In this document: positions 52,056-62,064 of the stretch, piece by piece
Layout: each line of letters begins with the position of its first letter
How positions within the stretch are numbered: the first letter of the stretch is position 1
DNA from: Callorhinus ursinus
Taxonomy: Eukaryota > Chordata > Mammalia > Carnivora > Otariidae
Assembly (NCBI RefSeq): GCF_003265705.1
Contig: NW_020313285.1
Coordinates: 13,649,280-13,713,279 of the forward strand
Length of the DNA: 64,000 bases
Reading direction: 5' to 3'
Program-made: the position numbers and the translations under genes
Notes under the pieces: generated by a model
What the model saw: only the letters and a program-made list of their open reading frames with translations
Told to the model about the DNA's origin: nothing
The model's database searches: none

Positions 52056-53103
52056 GCCACAGCATTTCTAAAACTGACTTCTGATTTTAAAATAACCTCC
52101 TTTGTCATAAAGACCATAAGCAGACGCAGAAAAATGCCAGCAGGCAGAGGTAAACTGAGAATATTCCAATGTTCCATCAACACATCTTGAAAATTCTTCA
52201 TCATTCTCACTGGTGAGTGATTCCTGACCACCATCCAGAATGTGAGGCTGAGGGGCCAACAAAGAAGAAAAACAGCAATATAACTTTTCTAAATCCTGCC
52301 CCTTGGTATAACTTATCCTCAGTGTTGATTTCATGATGATTGCTTTTTTATAATTCTCTGACTGAATGAGAACTTGATGAGTCACTGCATAATTAAATAA
52401 CCATGAAACCAAAGGATGTATGCTCCGGGCACTCACAAACAGGCAGGACCTGTTTTCACTTCATTGGGTTGATAGAGGAAAGGTGAACTCTTGGGGAATT
52501 TTTTTTTTTCCTACTACATTTTTTTTTTTAACCTATAAAATGTGTGTATATAGGGATAAAGAAAGGACTCACCTCACACACATCAAGACTTTTATTAATT
52601 GTATAAACTTTTACACACTATTAACTAAAGAAGAGGTACAGCCTTTAAACTCTGCTTTATGTCTGTCCAGGTTTGGGGTCTGTCCCATGATCTTCTCCCC
52701 CTGGGCTCTTGTCTCTGGTAGAGACACCAAAGCACTATTGTGGGAGGGCGTGGTTATTGTCCTTCCTAAAAGTGTCAGGAGATAAGTAGAAGAGCCAAAA
52801 TACACTGATTCCTTTAATAGTTCACAGGGATACCAACATGTATGCCTGTCTCTAAACTTGAGTATTTTCTCAACAGTTAACTTTTTTAGGTTAAAAAAAA
52901 CTATAATAAAAAACACGAATGATATTACTGCTTATAAAATACTTCTTTTTCAGCGTATTTTATAAGGCACAGATCAGGTCTTCTGTAAGTGACCGTTCTT
53001 CCTTTTCTGTTGTATTTTAACAAAATATTTTTCTTTATGCCAGTTATTCATATCAAAAATGTCTTCTCCTTCTCCACTTTGAGTTTATAAGAGCACTTAT
53101 GGA
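52056..53103. other. Intergenic, nothing assigned
   Basis: Short open frames on both strands overlap without domains. T-runs at about 52500-52530. No named repeat. Confidence 0.45.
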
Positions 53104-53117
53104 TAGAAACTTGTTAC

Positions 53118-53300
53118 TAGGCTCACCTGGGTGGCTCAGTTGGTTAAATGTCTGCCTTTGGCTCAGGTCATGATCCCAGGGTCCTGGGATCGAGCCCCGC
53201 ATTGGGCTCCCTGCTCGGCGGGGAGCCTGCTTCTCCCTCTCCCTCTCCCCCTGCTTGTGCTCTCTCTCTCTCTGTCAAATAAATAAAATCTTAAAAAAAA
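53118..53300 (+). mobile_element. Can-SINE, plus orientation, little diverged
   Basis: CACCTGGGTGGCTCAGTTGG, GGTCCTGGGATCGAGCCCC and TGTCAAATAAATAAAATCTT. Perfect 14-base target duplication AGAAACTTGTTACT at 53104-53117 and 53301-53314. Confidence 0.95.
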
Positions 53301-53589
53301 AGAAACTTGTTACTTCTGAAAACAGATTACCACCCCTCCTTCTTCACATTGCCTCTCTCCCCCACCTGCAAAAGATTGTGTTTAACTAATTTATAAAAGA
53401 AATTGTCTTCCTGGTAAGTTACATTTACCAAAACCGTTTAATTTCTTCATTGATTAATTCATCAAAACTACTTTAAGAAGGAATGGTTTTCCTTTAAGAA
53501 CTTAGTTTCTCATTATCCCTCAAAGGTGAGGAACCTTAGATTGTCATTTAAATATTTTCTCGACTTTGGGTAAAGCAAATTCCAACTTG

Positions 53590-53785
53590 TTTTTATTTTT
53601 TAGAAAGACAGAGAGTGAGTGCACATGGAGGGGAGGGCAGAGAGGCGGAGGAGAGAATCCCGAGCCGACTGGGCAGGCACAGAGCCAGGAGCCCCACAAA
53701 GGACCCTGTCTCACGACCCTGAGATCGTGACCCCAGACAAAATCAAGAGTCAGATGCTCAACTAACTGGGCTGCCCATGTGCCCC
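53590..53785 (-). mobile_element. Can-SINE, diverged
   Basis: Reverse SINE with CTCACGACCCTGAGATCGTG, ATCAAGAGTCAGATGCTCAA and CTGGGCTGCCCATGTGCCCC. Diverged duplication GCAAATTCCAACTT / GCAAGCTCCAACTT. Confidence 0.88.
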
Positions 53786-55709
53786 GCAAGCTCCAACTTA
53801 GAGAATATATGCTCTTACATACCTAAGCAATTCAACCCAGTGCCTGGGATGTTGTTGATAGAGAGTAAAAGCTATATGCTTTAATTTCTAATACTACATT
53901 TTAAATTTACCTTCATTTAAGTTGTGATTAAACATAAAACTTGTCTATGTACATTTTGTAGTCTGTATGTGTAAGTCTTTTAAAACTAGAATGAGTTATG
54001 AACACACATTTTGAGAAAAGTACCTTTAGAATACGACTAGTGATTAATACGTGTTTGGAATGAGCTATGCAGACTATGTTCTTAGGCGGAGAGAGCCAGG
54101 CATATTTCATGTAGTTTTATAACATCCAAGTGCTGTATGTTGCTTAGTCTTATGATTCCTAGGCAAGGTGCTGAAACTTTTTTTTTTTTTTTTACACCAT
54201 AAAACAACTGGTATTTTGTTTCTTCAGAAGATAAGAATCAGCCTTTTTAAAAAGCAATGTGGGAACATTTGGTGCCTGGGGGACTCCTCAGGCCAGGGTC
54301 CTCTAACCCCCCGTTTTTTTTTTTTTTATTCAGTGAACACTTATTTACTGTCTTCTGTGTGAAAAGGACTATATTGACTGCAAGAGTTACAGAGATAATT
54401 AAATATTATCCCTGAACTAAAGCTGATTACAATTTAGTAGAAGAAACAAGAAGACCTAAGTATGGGGTAAAACAAAGACTCTCTGGAGGTACAAATTTCC
54501 GTGAAGACAGTGAGAGAGGTGCTATTGATTCCATTTGGAGTGATGGCCAAAGATACCAGAAGCCCGCATTTGAACCTAAATTTGTCGGTGCCTCTTTTAG
54601 CAGTCATCTCTTGCTTGGAGGGGTGAACAGAATCTGATCCCACCCAACCAGCTTCTAGTCTTGCTTGCAGCCTAAGTTTCTGGCCCCGTTCAATTCATTT
54701 TAAGGAGCTAATTTTGTCCACGTGGCACTCCTTACTAAATTGGACATGGGATGGAGAAGATAAAATAGGTCTTGAACTTTTTGTACTTTGTGGACAACAC
54801 ATTGAATGCCTTGCCAGTTACTCAAGAGTTTTTCCTGTCTTTAAAGGAGATAAACATGAGGGGGATTAAAATTCATGATTTTGGCAGAAGCATTTAGAGG
54901 TTTAACTTGAGTTGACAAGTTAACCTCACACCTATTTACAGTGAAGTTAAAAGGGACGGAAGAATAAGGAACATGGGTGTGTTTCTGTGACCACGTGCTC
55001 AAGAATAATGTTGTTTTGTCCATCAGTCCTTTTATGTTGAGCTAAAACTGTTTTTTAAAAAAAATTTAGTGACCGATGCTACCTTGAAACCATCTGACCA
55101 CTCTGGGCTGTGGAGAGCAGACAATGCTGGTCTCTGACTTGTGGAACCTGTGCAGAGAGAGGAGTGGCTTTGGATTAGGTGCCCTCTGGGTCAAAAGTTA
55201 TTAGAGTGTGAACATTCCACTGAACCGTCACTGTTCTGGGTACAACAGCTGCTTCTCACAAGGACTGGGTTCTTCTCTGGTAACTGAAGCTGACCTTCGA
55301 CAGGCAGATGACTATTCCCAGGGTACATTGATCTATACCCCTCTTCTTGGCTATTTTGGATCAGTGAACTATACTAACCTTGGGGCAGGGACCTATATGC
55401 TGAGCTGCTTCAAAGTCTATTCAGTTTTGCAATTAAGCAGTATTAAAAATTAAAAATAACTAAAAATTATTAAAATTAAGGTAGTAAACGATAGCTATTG
55501 ACCATTTTTTAAATTTCAGCATTAACTATTGGGTTATAAGACAAATCATAATAATAAATCTGGGGGATTTATACAAATAAACTGTATGACTATAAATAAT
55601 AATCACAAGATATTCTTCAGTAAAAGGTTAATCTTTTACTTTTAACCTTTAAGTGGATAATGTCTTAGGATTCTCTGGTTTCCTGCATAGAGAAATAAAT
55701 GGTGATAGA
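53786..55709. other. Intergenic, nothing firm
   Basis: No gene. T-runs at about 54178-54193 and 54315-54328. The segment 55080-55440 has a less AT-biased, unique look but no domain or splice structure that I can support. Confidence 0.45.
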
Positions 55710-55902
55710 GGGCGCCTGGGTGGCTCAGTTGGTTAAGCGACTGCCTTCGGCTCAGGTCATGATCCTGGAGTCCCGGGATCGAGTCCAGCATCGGGCTCCC
55801 TGCTCGGCGGGGAGTCTGCTTCTCCCTCTGACCCTCTTCCCTCTCGTGCTCTCTTTCTCTCATTCTCTCTCTCTCAAATAAATAAATAAAATCTTTAAAA
55901 AA
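55710..55902 (+). mobile_element. Can-SINE, plus orientation, little diverged
   Basis: GGGCGCCTGGGTGGCTCAGT head with intact tRNA-like boxes, CT-rich middle and AATAAATAAATAAAATCTTT tail. Perfect 17-base target duplication AAATAAATGGTGATAGA at 55693-55709 and 55903-55919. Confidence 0.95.
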
Positions 55903-56147
55903 AAATAAATGGTGATAGAATTCTAGCTTTACGTGAAAATTCTGTTCTACTGGAAAAAGATACACAGAAAAGTAACACATTTCCTGTAACGTTTTAATTC
56001 TTCTTAAAATTATGTCACATGATAAATAAGGTATGAAGAATTGAACTTTGTTTAACTGAAATTCCAAAAGAGATGGCAATTCAAAGGAATATTTGTTTAT
56101 TCTGTAATAAACCTTGGGTCAGAGGTTATGTATGGATATTGCATTCT

Positions 56148-56320
56148 TTTTTTTTCAGATTTTATTTATTTGAGAGAGAGAGAGAGAGAGATAGTGACAG
56201 CAGGAACATAAGCAGGGGGAGTGGAAGAGGGAGAAGCAGACTCCCTGCTGAGCAAGGAGCCCAACGGAACATGACCTGAGCCGAAGGCAGACGCTCAAAC
56301 AACTGAGCCACCCAGGCGCC
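56148..56320 (-). mobile_element. Can-SINE lacking the B-box segment
   Basis: Reverse SINE; between GAGCAAGGAGCCCAACGGA and ACATGACCTGAGCCGAAGG the usual GACTCGATCCC segment is missing. Target duplication GGATATTGCATTCTT on both sides. Confidence 0.9.
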
Positions 56321-56337
56321 CACGGATATTGCATTCT

Positions 56338-59300
56338 TAACATAGGATCTGTTTTGCACTATAAAATGTTTTATTAAAATAACTAGTATGTTGGAAAAAA
56401 TAGCTACGGTTCATTTGGTAAGAGAATTTTACTAACACAAAACCCTGGCACTCTTTATCATCCTTATTCTGGTTTACTTTTTCTTTATTCTTTTTCCCTA
56501 AATCACTTATTAACTACTAACATGTTATTTGACTATCGTACTTACTAATCATTGCTTTCTCTCCACGGTACAATAAAAGCTACATGCAGGAAGAGATCTT
56601 TCTCTATCTTTTTTGTCTACAAGCATCTACAACTATGCCAAGAGCATTGTAAGTATTCAGTAATAGATATCTGTTGACTGAATAAATTAATAAGATCCAT
56701 GAGATTTTTTTTCTTAAAAGCATCATTTTTATCTGTGATATAATTTTTATTTAAAGTTTTCTTAGGAATCGGTATTTAGAGTACATTATGGGAACTTAAG
56801 TTACTAAAATACTCATTTCAAATCATATTTTACTATGCTAATACTAATATTGTTCAAATATTCTGTACTTTTTTGATGAGATAATCTTGGCTTCTTTGTA
56901 TTTCATGCTAACCCTTTAAGGAAAATGGATTTCGGACATACAACTGACAAATTATGAATTTGTCATTGCTTTAAAATCAGCAATTGCTGTTTTTATTGAT
57001 CTCAATCAACTTCTTTGTTTCCTGCTTTAAGGCCCCAGAGTATTTCTCTCAAAGACGCCAATTATATTTCTCTGGAAGTAGAAGGTTATATTGGACAGGC
57101 TAAAAAGAAATTTCATTACCTGTAAAGTATACTGCTCTAGAGAAAAATGAGAAAATTTTTATTACTTACAGAACTGAAGCTTTCTAGCCGATATTTATAT
57201 TTTAAATCTAAAATTCTTAACACAAACTGTTTTAATAAGGGCTGCCTGAAATGGTGGTCTTAGAAATACAATGAAGGTAAAGAATGTAATGTTAAAGTAA
57301 AATATGTATAATGAAAATATATCAGTTGTTTTATGCATTTTGTTAAGTTTTCTACTTATAGAGAAAGTGGAATCCTCTCAAAATTAACCATTCCTGGAGA
57401 GAACTAGAGATTTCCTGGTTAGTTTTGATAATTTTCATTTTTCAGCTCCTGTTTCCTATCTGTTCATTCATCAAGGCTATATTTTCCTCTTTTTCTTTGA
57501 ACATCCTTTTCTCTAGTTGTTTGAGCATATTTATACTTCCTGTGTAAAATATCGTCTGCTAAATTTACCATCTTGGCCAGTTTAGATTAGGTGTCTAATA
57601 ACAATTTTTTTAACTATGTTTAACAATACTTCAGTTTTTGTAGTTCTAAGCATTATTTTTGTGTGTGTGTAAAGCACATTACTGAGAAAACATTTTGTGT
57701 AAACTCTAGGTTTTTTTTCTGTGAGCATGCAGTTAATTATTAATTGAACACTTAGGACTTGTATAGGCTTGATTTAATGCTTTCTTAGAATCTCCGAAAA
57801 GCTCAAGGTGTTTCTCAAGCCCTTCTTACTTGGGAAGTAAATCTTCAAAATATTCCTTGGTGATCTTTCAGGACTTGGTTTTAATTTGTTTTAGGTTACG
57901 TTTAAAGTAGACCTTACCTTAGGGCTTGCTGGGTCCTTATTTCCAGAGTTGGCTTTCGGTCTGTGCGGAGTGTGCATATTAATGGAGTGTTAGAGAGGTG
58001 TTAATAAGATCTCTCTGCTGCTGTTTTCTTGGCAATATAAAAAGAGGCAAGCAAAATGACGTAAATGCTAACCTAAATATTTGCAAGTCACTCTCTTAGG
58101 TACTAAGTAGTTACAGGTAACCATACCTTAGTGATACCTTCTGGGACAAGAGTCTATACAGGATGAATATGTGTTAGCTTGTCTGGGCCTTTATCAATCT
58201 GGAAGAAAGCTCCTTTAATTTCTGTTATGTCTTTAAAATTGGGCTGTGAAATTGCCTTTATATAAAATGTTTGTGGGGTTTGTTTTCTGTTTTGTTTAGG
58301 TGAAGGATATCCTGTCATCTTTGTTTACAGCTGAAACTCTGGGGATTTCAAATGACCATCCTAACGCATGACCTTCTTACAAACAGGAGAAACAGTTGCA
58401 ACTTGATGTTCCACATTGTTCTGCCATGCATTATCTAAATAAACCTTAATGAGCTGACTGGCATCCAATTTCACCTGAATTTTCTTTCTCACAGTTTGAT
58501 TTGGGAAGACTAAGTCTCCAGGATCACATGTGCACAGCTGTCAGAGTGTGGTTTCTGGAATGCTTTTACTTTCTTTTATACGGCTTTTTCGAGCTGGCTT
58601 AGGCAGAATTCTCCTCTGAGCATTGAAGACAATGTGCTCCCCACTCAACTTTTTCTCTAAGTCACATACTTACCAGACTTTTTTTTCCTAGAAATATTTC
58701 ATTTGAGGAATAGAAAGAAAAAAAAAAGATTATAATACCTTTTGATCACCATCAATTTCAATTTCCTTTGTTTGGTATTCTATTCAGCTCCCCTGGTTGG
58801 GCCTTAGCTTGGGGATTAATCTCTAGCCCAAGGAGAGCCTGAGAGATGGTGGACTAGAAGTTGCCTGGCTTTTCACCATTAGGCTTCACAATCTTTATAC
58901 TCTACCTGAATTACGTCCTCCTTGTTGAGCACTGGCCTAGGAAGAGAATACTTTATTTTTAGAATTCCCTCAGCAATGTATTAGATCTATCAGATATTAT
59001 GGTATTAAACAAGATCACCAATGAGGCTCTATTTCAGTTCATAATCTCCTTCATCAGCCCTGCCTCTTTACTGTCACTCAGATGTATCTCATGCTCTCCA
59101 CCTTCACTGCCACAATCACTGTCCAGGCTTTGATAATAACTAGCTTGGTTTATTGTCACTGATTTCCTAGCATCCATTCTGTAAATCCAGTAATTCCTTA
59201 TCCACATAGCTCTGCAGAATATATAGCATCTTAAAAATACAGGCCACTTGGAGCGTGAAATCCTCCTCTGCCGACAAAGGAAACTATTTGTAGATGAAAT

Positions 59301-60228
59301 AAATGAGATGGGGAGGAAGAGAAAAGATCCTTGAGAACAGAAAACATAACATTCTGAACTATTGGGTTCTTTACTCCTTGAACGATCCATCCTTAAGGTT
59401 GCAGACTTCTCTTTATAAGCTCAATTTTTTGACTCGGTGAATTTTTGCATGTTCTCTGTCCCACTGAGAACCCACTTGCTCCCATATGATTTACTCAGTG
59501 TCTTTCCCTTTTATGTACCTGTAAATGCCTATGTTAACTGCCACATTGAGATTAACAACTTCCTAGACCATTTACCTGGCTTTGACTTCATCTTTCTTCT
59601 GAGATACTGCCTTTTGGATTGCCTCCTCTTCCCTAACTGTCCCCAAACGCCTGTCTGAGTACGTCCTACTACATTTAGCCTTGGTTTCCAGAATTAGGTT
59701 TCCTTTAAGTTAAAAACAAAAACAACCCACAAAATTGCTCTTGTGCATAGTTTGGCAGGAAAAAAAAACACACCCAAGTAGGCTATGAGATAAGCTTTTT
59801 TCCCCTTTCAACTTTTGAACACATATCTATTGTACATGAATAGATGCTATTTTCTGGTGTCATGTACACAACAGCAAATGATTTAAACTAGGTCTCTATT
59901 TCTGGGGTACTTAGGGTAGTCTGGAGAACACAGACCATTATCATACTGAGAGACGTTCTACAATAAGGATGTAGAAAGAGTCATTACAGTACCTAGTTCA
60001 AACATCTATCTCAGTCTACCAGGTAATTTTCTTTGGAATAATTTTTAAAAGATTAAAAAGGTCAGCAGTCAAGGAATTAGGATGGTATGGAAAAGATGGC
60101 GGGGACCTCATACCGTCTTCATTGGGTGGATGGGGACTGTGAGGAGCAACAGAAGGAAAGGTAAGTGGGGGCTACTTCATGAGGACCCTTGCTGGCCTTG
60201 TGAAGAAGTTTGGATTAGATCTTGATGC
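56338..60228. other. AT-rich intergenic stretch, no repeat recognised
   Basis: About 3.9 kb without any Can-SINE or named repeat. Two items are noted in the findings: an exon-like segment at 58300-58460 and a 118-codon minus frame at 59034-59390 without a recognisable domain. Confidence 0.45.
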
Positions 60229-60415
60229 AGTGGCTCTTAAACTTTAATGTGCATTCAGACCACCTGGGAATGTTACTATAATATATATAGTTACTATAAT
60301 ATAATAGGGAGTCTTACTTCCTAGCTTTCAAGTGGAGCTCGTTCTCTTGCATTTCTAGTAAGCTCCTAGGTGTTGCTGATGCTGCAGGTTCTCGGACCAC
60401 ACTTTGAACAGCGGT
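60229..60415 (+). mobile_element. MER5-type hAT element
   Basis: GCAGTGGCTCTTAAACTTTAATGTG at the left, TTGCTGATGCTGCAGGTTCTC and GGACCACACTTTGAACAGCG at the right form the expected imperfect terminal inverted repeats. Confidence 0.7.
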
Positions 60416-61647
60416 CTCCCGAGGGAAATAGTAAGGGTTTGAGGAATCTCAAGCAGAGCATAAAATATGATCAATATTTTCTGTGTTCTGAAAAGAGAGA
60501 TGTGATTTCAGAAGAGAGAATTAATGGGACAGGAACAAGATGACACACAGGAAGTTTTCGTAGCAGGGTGTGTTAGTAATTCTGCTCAGATAGAATGAGG
60601 ATTTGGATGCTGCATAGCAGTGGGGATGGAGAGTACTACGCAGACTCCAAGATGCTTAGGAGGTAAGCATGAGAATGTTGGAAATAGGTTGGATTTTGAA
60701 AGCGAGGGAGAGAACAGAAAATAAAGATGACTAGGTTTCTCCTTTGGCCAAATTTATTGCTATTCAGTGTGACCTAAGGGTTCTGTGGGAAGAATTTAAA
60801 ACAGGCAAGCAATATGAAAAGATGCTATTTTTTTTATTATGAAATAACTGCTTATCATCTGTGAATTTAAAGATCTAATATATTTGGCAGGAATATGGAA
60901 TCAAAGATCAAGAGTTTTTCTCTTTCTTGTGTGGTTCAAATGGAGACTTTTTTTTCTTGAATTTTAATACTTGGGACCGGTCAATAAAATGAACTCCCCT
61001 GAGTTTGGTATGATGTGCCCAGGGAACTGTTACCAATGCAATTACAGCTGGGAAGCTCTTCAGTTTCTCCTGGTTGTTATCCTTCTGTGCTCACATTGTT
61101 CAGTTAGACTCTGTAAGTGGGTAAGTTAAAGGATTATGATAAAAAAATCTACTTCAAGACACTTTAAATATTACTTTGCTAAATCCATTGATGTTGACAG
61201 GTTTTTTTTTCTTTATTAAGGTTAATTTTTTTTTTTTTTTACAATTCTTCTATGGTACGGTGGGATAACTAATTGGAATACCAACATGCTGACTAAATAA
61301 AACGAGATTTTCCCAATATTTTCATTTGTAAAAATTCAGTGACTACATTGGCTTGTCTTCCATAGATAAATGTTATGACTATTGAAAAATTTTTATGTTG
61401 GAAAGATTATGTCCACAATGAAAGGTTCTTTGAGAAATTTAGTTACTGGATTCTGCTATAGCCCCCATATTTCTCTTCAGAAGAACTGAATTTTGGAAGG
61501 ATTCTTAGACTTGGTCAGACTGGCTAAATCAACTATGGGTAGAGCCAGTATAAATCGTTTGCTTAAGTCTGAGCTTTGCAACTTTTTTCATCTTAAGAAT
61601 CAGTTGGGGTGCTTACTTAAAAGAATACTTTTTTTCTGATTCCCTTT
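60416..61647. other. Intergenic, nothing assigned
   Basis: No gene or clear repeat. T-runs at about 61201-61209 and 61228-61240. Confidence 0.45.
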
Positions 61648-61745
61648 AAGAAACAACAAAATTAGAATGTCCAGACAAGAAACGACAAAATTAGAATGTC
61701 TGGACAAGAAACCTAGTTTCTTGGACAAGAAACCCTAGTTCCTGG
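61648..61745 (+). repeat. Small tandem array (2 x 29 bases + 2 shorter units)
   Basis: Units 61648-61676 and 61677-61705 differ at three positions; each starts AAGAAAC and ends in a GAC. Two shorter related units follow at 61706-61726 and 61727-61745, starting AAGAAACC and containing CTAGTT. Confidence 0.85.
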
Positions 61746-62060
61746 GATATGTATATATGTGTCCATATGCATGTGGGTGTCTCTCTGTGGAAGTTTATTA
61801 CTAGAAATTAGCTCACTTGGTTATGTAAGCTAAGAAGTCTCCCAGTCTGCCATCTGCAAGCTAGAGAGCCAGGAAGGCTGGTGGTGTAATTCACTCCAGG
61901 TCCGAAGGCTGGAGAAGCAGAGGTGCCAATGCAATGAGTCTGGTGTGAGACTAAAAGAGATGGGATGGGATGTCTCTGCTCAGCTAACGGGGCAGGAAAA
62001 AAGAGAGGCACATCCCTCCTTCCTTTGCCTTTTATTCTATTTGGGCCCTCATCAGATGGT
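61746..62060 (+). mobile_element. Old L1-type 3' UTR fragment (tentative)
   Basis: GTATATATGTGTCCATATGC, AAGTTTATTACTAGAAATTAG, CAGTCTGCCATCTGCAAGCT, GTGGTGTAATTCACTCC and GGTCCGAAGGCTGGAGAAG follow a pattern I associate with old L1 3' ends. Both family and orientation are tentative. Confidence 0.45.
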
Positions 62061-62064
62061 ATTC

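Noticed and set aside
59034..59390. 118-codon minus-strand frame with Ser/Asp/Glu-rich C-terminal part
   Set aside because: No recognisable family, no splice context and no promoter evidence. Kept only as unassigned sequence.
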